64,000 nt of DNA from Bacillus sp. (in: firmicutes) (GCA_031180805.1 JAPSLL010000001.1:1-64000), one strand, 5' to 3'. Positions 1 to 8,655 are shown, counted from the first letter of the stretch. Numbers and translations are program-made. Notes: generated from the sequence alone by a model not told the origin.

Positions 1-231
1 CCTTTACTACTAAGCACACTATAGAAGAATGAAAGTAAATAGTAACAACACATAAAAATCAATAAATATTTCAACCTTTTCATAGTTATAGTCCTTTCAA
101 TTTTAAACCTATTATGTTTATTCGTTTTAGTACATTTGCTGCTTTGTCCTCACCTTTTACTACTACTAATACGGCATTCACAATCTACTAAACTGTCTGT
201 GATATTGATATAAAAAACACCAATAAAACAA
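1..231. other. window edge, no intact gene
   Basis: No complete gene is visible. On the minus strand, about 75-180 holds an open stretch of roughly 30 codons ending in TAA (it reads IVNAVLVVVKGED and onward) with no convincing ribosome-binding site. It could be the tail of a lost gene downstream of the methyltransferase, or chance. Confidence 0.3.
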
Positions 232-966
232 TCATTTTCTTGCCTTAATAACAATAATGGATGGTCTTCTTTTCTCATCTACTAATTTCGGCATTTTTTC
301 CAAGCCAATTGATATAGCTTGTGGTTCTATAATTTTTTCTAACACGATCCCGCTATTGATAAGCGTATTAATTAAAGTCGAAATAGTTCTATGATATTTA
401 ACTACACCTTCAATATACCAATGTTCCTCTCTCTTTCCTTCTTCTTGATAATTATCTAATCCCCAATGTAATTTATTCCTGTCCTCATCTATAATCCAAT
501 TATTCATTTCTTTTCGAGCTGTAACAATAGGATGTTCTGTTGAGAAAATAAACTCACCATTTGTATTTAATAAGCTTACAATTTTTTCAATTAGTCTAGT
601 GTAATCTTCTATATAATGAACCATAAGAGAGCTTATGATAATATCAAATTTCTGATTTTTAACTTCCAAGTCTTCTATTGGTGTACAAACGTATTCTATT
701 TTGTCGTGATTGTTTTCTTTTTTAGCAAGCTCAATCATATTCTTAGAAATGTCTACTGCCGTAACCTTTAACGCACCATTATCTACACAGTACTTCGAAA
801 ACTGGCCATTACCACATCCTAAGTCCAATACAGTCTTCCCATTAAGGATTGAGATAGTTGATTTAATTGCTGGCTGTTCAACAAAATCGTTATAGGTTAC
901 ACCTGTTTTTCGCATAGAGATATAACTGTTGAAGAAAATATCATTATCATAAATATTTTGTTTCAT
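232..966 (-). CDS. class I SAM-dependent methyltransferase
   Basis: This 244-residue protein has the class I methyltransferase layout. The SAM-binding glycine loop VLDLGCGNGQFSKY is at about residues 45-58. An acidic strand end (TAVDISKNMI) at about 69-78 contacts the ribose. A motif IV-like stretch (FDIIISSLMVHYIED) is at about 107-121. The ATG follows GGGGGAGATTCGA, a good ribosome-binding site. It stands alone, followed by a broken HIT gene upstream on the same strand. The family covers UbiE-like and small-molecule methyltransferases; the substrate cannot be read from the sequence. Confidence 0.85.
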   Translation of the reverse strand: MKQNIYDNDIFFNSYISMRKTGVTYNDFVEQPAIKSTISILNGKTVLDLGCGNGQFSKYCVDNGALKVTAVDISKNMIELAKKENNHDKIEYVCTPIEDLEVKNQKFDIIISSLMVHYIEDYTRLIEKIVSLLNTNGEFIFSTEHPIVTARKEMNNWIIDEDRNKLHWGLDNYQEEGKREEHWYIEGVVKYHRTISTLINTLINSGIVLEKIIEPQAISIGLEKMPKLVDEKRRPSIIVIKARK

Positions 967-1024
967 TCGAATCTCCCCCGACTATTTAAAATAATTGTTG
1001 CTCTTCCTCAGCTAAGTAAAAAAA

Positions 1025-1475
1025 CTAAGTGTTTTCCTGTAACCAACGACGTAATTTTTCTAAATAGAAAGGACGTTCATCTGGTTCGGTAAAATAACCT
1101 TTCGTTAGGTAAATGTTATTATTTTCATACCTAGGATAAACGTGAAGGTGATAATGCCACTAATCGTGATTACCAGCAGGTTCATTATGTTGTCGAGTTG
1201 ATATTCCATTACATCCATAAGTATTTTTCATCACAAACGCTTACAATTGGGTAGCACAATGAATTTCAGCAGCCATATCTATTTGGTGTTTTCAAAATAT
1301 TCATTTGGAACAATCAGTATATGCCCTTTGTTATTTGGGGCCACCATTTACTTGCGATAAAAGCAGTTACATGTTTATTCTGATAAATAATGCCTCTTTG
1401 CTTTAATCCTTTATTAGGTCTCTAATTATCTGAAACAACCTGAAGAAATGGACATTCATATACTTCTGGTTTATA
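1025..1475 (-). pseudogene. broken HIT-family (histidine triad) protein gene
   Basis: Translation across all three minus frames gives, in order, ECPFLQVVSDN, a stop, RPNKGLKQRGIIYQNKHVTAF, a frameshift, NKGHILIVPNEYFENTK, a frameshift, DMAAEIHCATQL, a frameshift, and finally GISTRQHNEPAGNHD, a stop, then WHYHLHVYPRYENNN and a short tail. HYHLHV is the histidine triad that gives HIT hydrolases their name, and the order of blocks matches the family. With at least two in-frame stops and about three frameshifts it cannot encode a working enzyme. The intact relative would be a nucleotide phosphoramidase or hydrolase of about 140-150 residues. Confidence 0.85.
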
Positions 1476-1524
1476 AATATAATTTCATCTATCCAAGACG
1501 TTTTTGCAATATAAATACTCCAAA

Positions 1525-1599
1525 TTATTTTTTCCGCTTTACTAATGAACCTGAAATTGCTGCAAAAATATCCCCAATTAAAGTCAATAGCTCAGCCAT
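1525..1599 (-). CDS. 24-residue amphipathic peptide (PSM-like, unrecognised)
   Basis: A short ORF starts at ATG 1599, seven bases after GGAGG, a very strong ribosome-binding site. The peptide begins MAELLTLIGDIFAAI and ends LVKRKK. It has no Cys or Trp. Leu/Ile/Phe at positions 4, 5, 8, 11, 12, 15 and 19 fall on one helix face, and the C-terminus is strongly basic. This resembles the small amphipathic cytolysins of staphylococci (phenol-soluble modulins, delta-haemolysin) in size and layout, but that is analogy and not demonstrated homology. It lies just upstream of the broken HIT gene on the same strand. Alternatives are a type I toxin, a leader peptide or chance. Confidence 0.45.
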   Translation of the reverse strand: MAELLTLIGDIFAAISGSLVKRKK

Positions 1600-2019
1600 T
1601 ATGGATCCCTCCGTTTAAACCATTTTTTTATTCTTACGGATTATCTAACATGTAAGTTTCAGCTTTCCTGAATTAGTCTACTTATATTTTGAAAAACAAA
1701 TGGAAAACCGAAGATTTTTTCAAAAATTACAGAGCAAATTAATATCCTTACCGTTTCTATTTGTTAAAAAAACTTACTAAACAAATACACAATTTCACAA
1801 ACTTAATCACAATACATCTACATTTATCTAAAGGATTTTAATTGTTAAGAAACGAATCGCAAAATGGTTTTGTTCTTTTAGCATTTTATATTCAATAGTT
1901 TTCTTATTTAATCATTTTTGCAAATAATATATTATTGGTACTTTTTTCACTATTCTGTCTCTTTATTTCAAAAAGATGATGCGATGCCTATTATTGAAAA
2001 GAAGAAGAAACATATTTTT
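1600..2019. other. AT-rich intergenic gap
   Basis: No ORF with a credible ribosome-binding site was found. The first 100 bases carry the upstream region of the 24-residue peptide gene (minus strand). No promoter there is clear enough to call. Confidence 0.4.
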
Positions 2020-2265
2020 TCAACTGTACGCTCTAACAACCTTTAAAACTCTATCAAAAATTAACATTATATATAGAACAATAGTATAAAGGAACAATCC
2101 GCAGATAAAATACACTGCTTTTATTGTCATGTTAACAGGGGGCTTACCACTGTGAGCATTAAGATGATTTTCTACCTCGCTAAAACCTAGCCAAATACTT
2201 ATTGAAGCTAAAATAAATAAAATAAGAGCAAATAAGGAATTTTTTTGAAAAGTCATCTCTATCAC
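2020..2265 (-). CDS. small two-TM membrane protein, unknown
   Basis: The ORF encodes 81 residues from a GTG at 2265, or 78 from ATG 2256. Two hydrophobic segments (about 11-27 and 50-70) flank a polar loop, suggesting a small integral membrane protein. It overlaps the preceding same-strand ORF (2180..2395) by 86 bp in a +1 frame, which is unusually long for neighbouring genes. Its start region is inside that ORF, and its ribosome-binding site (GGTGATAG) is weak. It may instead be the C-terminal half of one frameshifted three-TM protein. I do not recognise the family. Confidence 0.4.
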   Translation of the reverse strand: MIEMTFQKNSLFALILFILASISIWLGFSEVENHLNAHSGKPPVNMTIKAVYFICGLFLYTIVLYIMLIFDRVLKVVRAYS

Positions 2266-2395
2266 CGTATTTTTTAATACCTCTTTTATTGTTAATGGAC
2301 TTTGATATTGATTTAATGGTTTCGAATGGATTTAAAAAATATATAAAAAGTCCCGTATAGATTAATAAAATTACACCAATTTCGGAATAGCTCAT
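2180..2395 (-). CDS. small membrane protein, possibly frameshifted
   Basis: This 71-residue ORF has a fair ribosome-binding site (AGGTAGG, 10 bases before ATG). One N-terminal hydrophobic helix (residues about 7-22) is followed by a basic polar stretch (KSINNKRGIKKYGDRDD). Its last 20 or so residues lie in the frame-shifted overlap with 2020..2265, across a run of seven A (T at 2240-2246 on the plus strand). Removing one A would join the two ORFs into one protein of about 120 residues. Either a true overlap or a homopolymer frameshift is possible. No family recognised. Confidence 0.4.
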   Translation of the reverse strand: MSYSEIGVILLIYTGLFIYFLNPFETIKSISKSINNKRGIKKYGDRDDFSKKFLICSYFIYFSFNKYLARF

Positions 2396-2571
2396 AGTAA
2401 GAAATCCTACCTTTTGTTCGATTTATAATAAAGACGAAAATGAACAGAAAAAGTTCCATCTTTATTGAACTAAACAGCCTCGTTTGTGCATTAACAAAAA
2501 AAAGCTAACCCTTTTTGGATTAACGCACTGATAGTTGAAATGTATTGCTGTACAAACTATTACTAAATATT

Positions 2572-3396
2572 TTATTGCTTCTCATCCATATTGTTTGTCG
2601 TCTTCTTGCAATAGAATACATTCTTTGGATTGATAATTATGATTAAAAGCGCTGCTACTACGTAAAAAATTGCGTTATACATGATTAAATCGAGTAAGTT
2701 TCCGTTGATTAAGCCAATATAAAAATTAAAAAATAGATGGATGAAGATTGGGATGAGTAAGTTCTGATTTAAATTATAAAATGCTGCCATAATAATCGAA
2801 GTTGATATGATGGAAATCATAAAGAATAGAACATATTTTATCAAGTCGATACCTATAAACCCTGTAGTAAACCATATCGGTAAATGCCACATCCCCCACC
2901 AAAACCCAATGATTAACGAGGTTTTTAATGGCGAATGCTTCTTTTGAAGCTCAGTTTGTGCAAAACCTCTCCACCCTAATTCTTCACCTAGTGGCCCAGA
3001 CAGGAGAGTATTAAAAAAGTAATAAAACAGCATTCCCCATGAAGATTTCGTAAAAATAGAGTCTACTTCACTTATATTCCATACGAGAAACAAAATCAGT
3101 AAAAATATGAAGGCTTGAAGCATACTTACAGAAAGGACAACAGATAATTTAAGTTTAGTCTGAAATTTATTTTTAACGAAATGTATAAAGCTTTGGCCAG
3201 GATAGATTTTTTTTAAAAGTATTGCAAAAGCAAAGGTTGAAGACCATGCTGATATACAATGCACGAGATCAAAAAACCATGTAGGAAAGCTCAATAGCTT
3301 TATGGCTCCTACAAGGCAAAAAAGTGGTAAAAAAATGAGATTAGTTAGGAAAATAAAACTTACTACTGGTTTTTTAAACTTCTTATCGGTACTCAT
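2572..3396 (-). CDS. CPBP-family intramembrane metalloprotease
   Basis: A 274-residue polytopic membrane protein with the three signature motifs of the CPBP (CaaX protease and bacteriocin-processing, Abi) family: EELGWRG with paired glutamates at 138-139 and Arg 143, GMWHLPIW with His 171, and FIHLFFN near 228. These residues form the metal site of Rce1-like proteases in the membrane. I chose ATG 3396, because it follows GAGGGAACTGT; an upstream in-frame TTG would begin inside that ribosome-binding site. In Gram-positives such proteins are linked to bacteriocin self-immunity or peptide processing. There is no bacteriocin gene next to it, so the substrate is unknown. Confidence 0.85.
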   Translation of the reverse strand: MSTDKKFKKPVVSFIFLTNLIFLPLFCLVGAIKLLSFPTWFFDLVHCISAWSSTFAFAILLKKIYPGQSFIHFVKNKFQTKLKLSVVLSVSMLQAFIFLLILFLVWNISEVDSIFTKSSWGMLFYYFFNTLLSGPLGEELGWRGFAQTELQKKHSPLKTSLIIGFWWGMWHLPIWFTTGFIGIDLIKYVLFFMISIISTSIIMAAFYNLNQNLLIPIFIHLFFNFYIGLINGNLLDLIMYNAIFYVVAALLIIIINPKNVFYCKKTTNNMDEKQ

Positions 3397-3609
3397 ACAG
3401 TTCCCTCTCTTCAAACTAAGTATTTCGTCAATTTTATATTTACGAATACCTTCAGCATAAAGCTAGGAGTTACACACAGGTCAATACATATTTGCATTAT
3501 TTCCCTCGCATGAATAAGCAATAAGAAACTACCAGTATAATGGATAATGCATTTTTTAGTTGTGTTCCTTTATCCAGTTAAAGATGATGCACCCATGCTG
3601 TTTAAATGT

Positions 3610-4404
3610 TCACTTAATAGGTACATACATTTCTAAAAAAACACGTTCAAGTCCCTCTTCATAAGTAGTAAGTAATAGATTTATATAAACAAGCCCCAAA
3701 AGTTCATACCCTTTTTCTTTTGCTACTTTTCTTATACTAGCTTCCACAATATGGTCAGTATTTTTTCCACCCGTTGACCATCTCCCATCCTCAACAATTG
3801 TATAAAGACATTTTGGATGCGACAGAATTTCACCTTCAATTGCTTTATCAAAATCTTCTACTTTTCTTACAATGATAAATTTATCTTCAAGCATCCCTTC
3901 ATCATTGAAACGTATGACTCTTCTTAAAGATGTGAGAATCACTGCTTTTTTTAACCTGTCTGTGCTTTCTTTTAAAGTGTCATATTCGTCATACGAAGTA
4001 TAATGCTCCATTTCTCCTTTTATTTCTATAGGCTTCATTTCTTTTACTTCGTATACACCAAGATATTTTTTAATTTTTTCGCAATCTTCTTTTACGATTT
4101 GAATCTTTTTTAACAGTAGTTTGTTATATTCTATTTTCTCTAAGACCTCTTGTTCTTTCTCCTCTAATAATGATTGTATTCCCTCTATACTCTTACTTTT
4201 TCTTAATTCTTGTATTTTTTTTATTTCAATATCAATTTCTCTATAGAAATTTACAGTTGTTATATCATAAATATCTAAATGATTATATTTTCTATACCCA
4301 TTCTCACTACTTTGTTTAGGATTTAACAATTCCTTTTTCTCATAAAATTTTAAAGTATCTCTAGATACACCTAAAAATTTAGCTACTTGTCCAATTGTGT
4401 ACAT
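3610..4404 (-). CDS. MerR-family regulator with GyrI-like effector domain
   Basis: The 264-residue protein starts with a winged helix-turn-helix of the MerR type (MYTIGQVAKFLGVSRDTLKFYEK, given here as its first 20 or so residues). A long coiled-coil dimerisation helix rich in Glu/Lys/Leu (about 62-112) and a C-terminal domain of about 130 residues similar to GyrI/SOUL-type ligand-binding domains follow. The layout is that of BmrR-like multidrug-responsive activators, which twist a 19-bp-spaced promoter on ligand binding. No exporter is adjacent, so the target is not evident. Confidence 0.8.
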   Translation of the reverse strand: MYTIGQVAKFLGVSRDTLKFYEKKELLNPKQSSENGYRKYNHLDIYDITTVNFYREIDIEIKKIQELRKSKSIEGIQSLLEEKEQEVLEKIEYNKLLLKKIQIVKEDCEKIKKYLGVYEVKEMKPIEIKGEMEHYTSYDEYDTLKESTDRLKKAVILTSLRRVIRFNDEGMLEDKFIIVRKVEDFDKAIEGEILSHPKCLYTIVEDGRWSTGGKNTDHIVEASIRKVAKEKGYELLGLVYINLLLTTYEEGLERVFLEMYVPIK

Positions 4405-4782
4405 TATACTCTACTTTATCTTTAGTACAAATTCTTTATGAAATTTTTCAGTACTTCAAAAGATAAAACTAGGTTTATAATAACGTATTCAGAAAGAGGT
4501 TTAGCAAATTGCTGCATCATGTAAAATTGCCTTTCCCTTGCTCTAGCTCCATTTCAAATCACAATAATATCAAAAACGTGCATTCCCTAATTCAATTAAT
4601 ATAATCAGAGGTTACCTTTATACATAACCTAAATCTCTAGATGATCGTAAGTCAATAATAAAATGCACTTTTGGAAAAAGTATTAAAGAAGAGAGTCGGT
4701 GAAGCAACTGGAAAGGCTATGGGTATATTATAAAAGGTTTGATCCCCCCTTAAAGAGAGAAGGCCTTTATTATTCTATAATT
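4405..4782. other. intergenic gap with possible gene remnant
   Basis: No intact gene. On the plus strand at about 4673-4732 an open stretch reads LEKVLKKRVGEATGKAMGIL and stops at TAA, without a start or ribosome-binding site. It may be the tail of a lost phage or chromosomal gene, given the integrase and amidase remnants nearby. I cannot assign a family. Confidence 0.3.
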
Positions 4783-5787
4783 TTATTTAAACATCTTTTC
4801 AAAAGTATTCTTACCAACAACTCCGTCTTGTGTTAATTTATTATTCTTTTGGAATGCGATAACTGCAAAATATGTTCCATTACCAAAAATACCATCAAAG
4901 CCTTTAGGATCATATCCTAAACAGTAAAGCATACCTTGAATAACTCTTGTGATATTGCCCTTTGCACCACTAGAAACTGTACGAATAGCAGCCTTTGTCC
5001 TAGAACCCCAAATACCATCGACAATTAATCCTGCATTGAACTGTCTGTTTAGTTCAGTTTGTAAAGCCATTAGAGCAATCTTTTTTGTCTTTGGTCCATA
5101 TATCCCATCCAGAGCTATTTGATATTTATATTCATTTTTTAACCATTCTTGAAACTTCTTAATGTAACTGTTACCAGAAGAAGCAGGCATATATTCTGAT
5201 GGCTTTGTAACAACCTCAGTTTTCACTTCTGTCTTAGGCACTTGTACAGTAGTTGCTCCTTCTGTTACCTTACCAGTTAAAGATTCGGCAATTGCCTTAC
5301 AAATCTCATTAAATTTATTATGATAAATTTCTACATCTGCTTTACTGTCTACAAAACATACTTCAATAATTATGGCTGTTTTCTTAGTATTGTTTAAAAA
5401 ACCAAGATCTGATCGTTTTTTTGCACCACGGTTTCTTAAACCACTTGCTCTTGCAATGGCATCTGATACTTTTTCAGCAATAACCCGTCCACTTTCAGAA
5501 ACATAAAGGACCTCTACACCTCGCGGATCGTCTGTTTTACTTGCAGCGTTTAGATGGACTGAAACATCTAAATCACGCTCTAGAGAGTTGTGGAAAGCCA
5601 CTATTCGGTTGATATTATCCCTTTGAGTTTTCGATGTATTATCGTGGTATTCAATTACTTCAACCTTTAGTTCTTTTAAATACTTAACTACTTGTGAGAC
5701 TACCCTACGCGCTTCATTTACTTCATCAATAAAATTATTAGCTCCCCTTACATGCAATCCGTGACCACTTGAAATAACAATTTTCAT
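4783..5787 (-). CDS. N-acetylmuramoyl-L-alanine amidase (phage or spore-type) with two PG-binding modules
   Basis: The 334-residue protein has an Amidase_3 zinc hydrolase domain at about 1-172. Zinc-ligand segments are SSGHG at 6-10, a Glu in the NEARRVV helix, SVHLNA near 97 and the catalytic Glu in IIIEVCFVD. A Pro/Thr/Val-rich linker joins it to two peptidoglycan-binding repeats (KKFQEWLKN... and a second ending QDGVVGKNTFEKM). There is no signal peptide, as in phage endolysins that leave through a holin and in mother-cell lysis amidases such as CwlC. The nearby integrase fragment favours a prophage remnant. Confidence 0.9.
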   Translation of the reverse strand: MKIVISSGHGLHVRGANNFIDEVNEARRVVSQVVKYLKELKVEVIEYHDNTSKTQRDNINRIVAFHNSLERDLDVSVHLNAASKTDDPRGVEVLYVSESGRVIAEKVSDAIARASGLRNRGAKKRSDLGFLNNTKKTAIIIEVCFVDSKADVEIYHNKFNEICKAIAESLTGKVTEGATTVQVPKTEVKTEVVTKPSEYMPASSGNSYIKKFQEWLKNEYKYQIALDGIYGPKTKKIALMALQTELNRQFNAGLIVDGIWGSRTKAAIRTVSSGAKGNITRVIQGMLYCLGYDPKGFDGIFGNGTYFAVIAFQKNNKLTQDGVVGKNTFEKMFK

Positions 5788-5900
5788 AGTTTCATCACTC
5801 CTTTTGATATTGTATTTGTAAATCGTTCTCTTTGATAGACCTTGTGTACTTAGTGATTTTTATCAATTTAATGCAACTCACACGTTCCAGGACATAGAAA

Positions 5901-5924
5901 AAGAGCCATCGCTTGATGACTCTT
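5901..5924 (-). terminator. intrinsic terminator of the Ntn-hydrolase-like gene
   Basis: Read on the minus strand, AAGAGTCATC and GATGGCTCTT pair across a 4-base loop (one G-U) and are followed by TTTC. It sits 49 bases after the stop of 5973..6383. Confidence 0.75.
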
Positions 5925-5972
5925 ATCTTAGATTCATTTTATATTTTAGGAATTTTGTATACTCTTTGGTAA

Positions 5973-6383
5973 TTAGCAAAACATCATTGGGTCCACCACA
6001 TTAATCAAACGCCTATTTACAAGAAATACAAATGGTTCATCTTCAGAATATCCTACCAGGTAAAACTCGGTTTCACGAAATGGATATTTATTCAATAAGT
6101 ATTTTTTTAACTTATCTGCTACTTGTTGTATATCATCCTTATCATTTATGTACTCGAGCTCAAAGTCACTTAATAACTTAGTAGTAGATATCTTTCCCTC
6201 GTGATTCGTACCGTGAAAGCAAATTCCGTATTTACCATTTGCTAATATAAAAATTTTATGTTGATTATTTGTCATAATGTATTTTTCTGATAAACCATTA
6301 GCGTAATTTAAATTTCTTCTTAACCTACTGTCTGCAGCTATTGCTATTCCATCTGGTACATAAGTTATAGCTGAAAATGTCAT
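5973..6383 (-). CDS. Ntn-hydrolase / proteasome-beta-like small protein
   Basis: This 136-residue protein starts MTFSAITYVPDGIAIAADSR. If Met is removed, Thr becomes residue 1, Asp of AADSR becomes 17 and Arg becomes 19, the exact spacing of the catalytic Thr1, Asp17 and Arg19 of 20S proteasome beta subunits and HslV. A later Lys in HKIF (43) stands where proteasomes have Lys33, after a longer loop. The following NGKYGICFHGT resembles the glycine-rich strand of that fold. It is shorter than HslV (about 175 residues), so the C-terminal half of the sandwich may be missing. It is flanked by phage remnants. Self-compartment formation is not evident. Confidence 0.6.
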   Translation of the reverse strand: MTFSAITYVPDGIAIAADSRLRRNLNYANGLSEKYIMTNNQHKIFILANGKYGICFHGTNHEGKISTTKLLSDFELEYINDKDDIQQVADKLKKYLLNKYPFRETEFYLVGYSEDEPFVFLVNRRLINVVDPMMFC

Positions 6384-6531
6384 AAAACCGCTCCTTTATT
6401 TCAAGATTTATTCGGCATATAAAGAGAAAATTCCTTTAATTGTTCTTAATGAAAATTTTTACCAATTTATAATATTTTGTATCAAAGTATAACTAATATA
6501 AATCTAAATAAATATTTTACCCAACCTCCTT

Positions 6532-6726
6532 ATTCACTCAATAAGACATACTCATGCTGTTTACAGTAAGAAGCTGGGCTGTTATGAAATATGTACAAGA
6601 ACGATTAGATCAAGAAAGTATAAGAATGACATCTGATGCTTATTCACATATTAGCAAAAAATTGAACAAGATAGGATGAGATATTTTGAGGAGTATACGA
6701 AAAAAATCCTTGAATTATTTTTTTGA
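6532..6726 (+). pseudogene. tyrosine integrase C-terminal fragment (prophage scar)
   Basis: The plus strand carries the end of a phage integrase over three frames. 6532-6590 reads IHSIRHTHAVY, containing the HxxR catalytic box. 6578-6679 reads KYVQERLDQESIRMTSDAYSHISKKLNKIG, containing the active-site Tyr segment DAYSHI. 6676-6726 reads MRYFEEYTKKILELFF and stops. Two frameshifts and the lost N-terminal two thirds make it non-functional. It marks an old integration event next to glnA. Confidence 0.85.
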
Positions 6727-6727
6727 A

Positions 6728-6790
6728 ATTAAATCGGGCAAATAATCGGGCAGTTATATAAATAGGAAAATATAAATTTAAAATGCCCGA
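6728..6790. repeat. direct and inverted TCGGGCA heptamers next to the integrase scar
   Basis: ATCGGGCA occurs at 6733-6740 and again as ATCGGGCA at 6744-6751. Its inverse TGCCCGAT is at 6784-6791. The inverted pair spans an AT-rich loop. It lies between the integrase fragment and the glnA terminator and may be part of an old attachment site or of the lost integrase gene end. Confidence 0.35.
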
Positions 6791-6825
6791 TAAAAAAAGC
6801 CCTGATACTTAATGTACCAAGGCTT
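6791..6825 (-). terminator. glnA intrinsic terminator
   Basis: On the minus strand, AAGCCTTGGTAC pairs with GTATCAGGGCTT (12 pairs, two G-U) across ATTAA and is followed by seven T. It begins 8 bases after the glnA stop. Confidence 0.9.
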
Positions 6826-6832
6826 CTTTCGA

Positions 6833-8167
6833 TTAATACATTGACATGTATTGCTCTCTTTCCCATGGGTGTACTTGCGTACGGAACATATCCCATTCAA
6901 TCTCTTTTGCTTCAATGAAGTGTTCAAATAAGTGCTCACCTAGAGCATGCTTCATAGTGCTGTCGATTTTTAATAAATCTAATGCTTGAGCTAGAGTTGC
7001 TGGTAAGTCAACAATTCCATTTTCAATGCGTTCTTCTTTTGTCATTACATAGATGTTACGGTCGATTGGTTTAGGTGCTTCAAGCTTGTTTTTAATTCCG
7101 TCTAAACCTGCAGCTAGTAACACACTCATTGCAAGATATGGGTTAGCAGCTGGGTCAACGCTACGTACTTCAACACGAGTACTTAATCCACGTGAAGCTG
7201 GGATACGGATTAATGGGCTTCTGTTTTGTGCAGACCAAGCAACATAACATGGTGCCTCATATCCAGGTACTAATCTCTTATATGAGTTAACAGTTGGATT
7301 AGTTACAGCTGTGAAAGCTGGAGCGTGCTTAATAATACCTGCAATAAATTGGCGAGCTGTTTCGCTTAATTGAAGGTCAGCGCTAGTATCTAAAAATGCA
7401 TTTTCACCATTTCTAAATAATGATAGGTTACAGTGCATACCTGAACCGTTAACACCGAATAATGGTTTTGGCATGAACGTTGCGTGTAGACCATGTTTTC
7501 TTGCGATTGTTTTAACAACTAGTTTAAATGTTTGGATATCATCACATGCTTTAATTGCACTAGCATATTTGAAGTCAATTTCATGTTGTCCTGGAGCAAC
7601 CTCATGGTGAGATGCTTCAATTTCGAATCCCATTTCTTCTAATTCAAGAACGATATCACGACGGCAGTTTTCCCCTAAATCTGTTGGTGCTAAGTCAAAA
7701 TATCCACCGTTATCGTTTAATTCTAAAGTAGGTTCGCCTTTTTCGTCTAATTTAAATAAGAAGAATTCTGGCTCTGGTCCTAAGTTAAAGTCAGTAAATC
7801 CTAGTTCTTCCATTTCTGCTAGCATACGGCGTAAGTTATTACGTGGATCACCAGCAAATGGAGTACCATCTGGATTATAAATATCACAAATGAAACGAGC
7901 TACCTTACCTTTTTCAGCAGTCCAAGGGAAAATAACAAATGTGTCTAAATCAGGGTATAAGTACATATCAGATTCTTCAATACGTACGAATCCTTCGATT
8001 GATGATCCGTCAAACATCATTTTGTTATCCAATGCTTTATCTAATTGGCTAACTGGGATTTCAACGTTTTTAATTGTTCCAAGAACATCCGTAAATTGTA
8101 GACGAATGTATTTTACATTGTTTTCTTTTACTAAACTGATGATATCTTCTCTTGAATATTTAGACAT
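6833..8167 (-). CDS. glnA: glutamine synthetase, type I alpha
   Basis: GlnA makes glutamine from glutamate, ammonia and ATP in the cytoplasm as a dodecamer. The 444-residue length matches the Gram-positive GSI-alpha class, which lacks the adenylylation loop. Visible landmarks are [10 protein letters not shown] near 53 (the Asp loop), GPEPEFFLF near 130 (metal-binding Glu), the [12 protein letters not shown] box and the [17 protein letters not shown]/glutamate site. The ATG follows AGAGGATTTTCG. It is the second gene of the glnR-glnA operon; the feedback-inhibited enzyme also controls GlnR and TnrA by direct binding in B. subtilis. Confidence 0.98.
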   Translation of the reverse strand: MSKYSREDIISLVKENNVKYIRLQFTDVLGTIKNVEIPVSQLDKALDNKMMFDGSSIEGFVRIEESDMYLYPDLDTFVIFPWTAEKGKVARFICDIYNPDGTPFAGDPRNNLRRMLAEMEELGFTDFNLGPEPEFFLFKLDEKGEPTLELNDNGGYFDLAPTDLGENCRRDIVLELEEMGFEIEASHHEVAPGQHEIDFKYASAIKACDDIQTFKLVVKTIARKHGLHATFMPKPLFGVNGSGMHCNLSLFRNGENAFLDTSADLQLSETARQFIAGIIKHAPAFTAVTNPTVNSYKRLVPGYEAPCYVAWSAQNRSPLIRIPASRGLSTRVEVRSVDPAANPYLAMSVLLAAGLDGIKNKLEAPKPIDRNIYVMTKEERIENGIVDLPATLAQALDLLKIDSTMKHALGEHLFEHFIEAKEIEWDMFRTQVHPWEREQYMSMY

Positions 8168-8221
8168 CGAAAATCCTCTCCCACTCTAATATTTTTATAG
8201 TAAATGGTAATTACTCATAAA

Positions 8222-8626
8222 TTAATTGAAGAACCTAGACATGTCTCCGTGTCTTAATGTCGGACGATTAAACCTTCCAGCCTGCATGAGTTCCGATTTT
8301 AGTAGTTTCCGGAGCTCCGCATCACTAAGACTTGGTTTGTCGACTGTTGTCGGCTGTTCATTATCAACTTCTGTTTTTGTCATTTCCTTTTGTGAGAATA
8401 TTTGTTTAATTCCAGCTAAATTAACACCCTGTTCAATTAAATTACGAATCTCCAATAATTTATCAACATCATTAAAAGAGAAAAGTCTTCTATTTGTGTC
8501 AGTTCTTGCAGGGAAAATTAATTCATTCTCTTCATAATAGCGAATTTGTCTTGCAGATAATTCTGTTAGTTGCATTACAATTCCAATTGGAAATAGGGGC
8601 ATTGAGCGTCTTATATTATCACTCAT
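8222..8626 (-). CDS. glnR: GlnR, MerR-family repressor of nitrogen genes
   Basis: The 134-residue protein has a MerR-type winged helix ([22 protein letters not shown] at about 12-33) and a C-terminal tail ([10 protein letters not shown]) that in the family inhibits dimerisation until feedback-inhibited GlnA binds it. It represses its own operon and other nitrogen genes under nitrogen excess. It stands 54 bp before glnA on the same strand with its own promoter and two operator boxes upstream. The ATG has a strong AGAGGAGCG ribosome-binding site. Confidence 0.97.
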   Translation of the reverse strand: MSDNIRRSMPLFPIGIVMQLTELSARQIRYYEENELIFPARTDTNRRLFSFNDVDKLLEIRNLIEQGVNLAGIKQIFSQKEMTKTEVDNEQPTTVDKPSLSDAELRKLLKSELMQAGRFNRPTLRHGDMSRFFN

Positions 8627-8655
8627 GTTATTCGCTCCTCTTCTGTTCTAATTTG

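Noticed and set aside
7053-8189. Plus-strand ORFs inside glnA
   Set aside because: They are shadows: they lie entirely inside the strongly supported glnA frame and show no family features.
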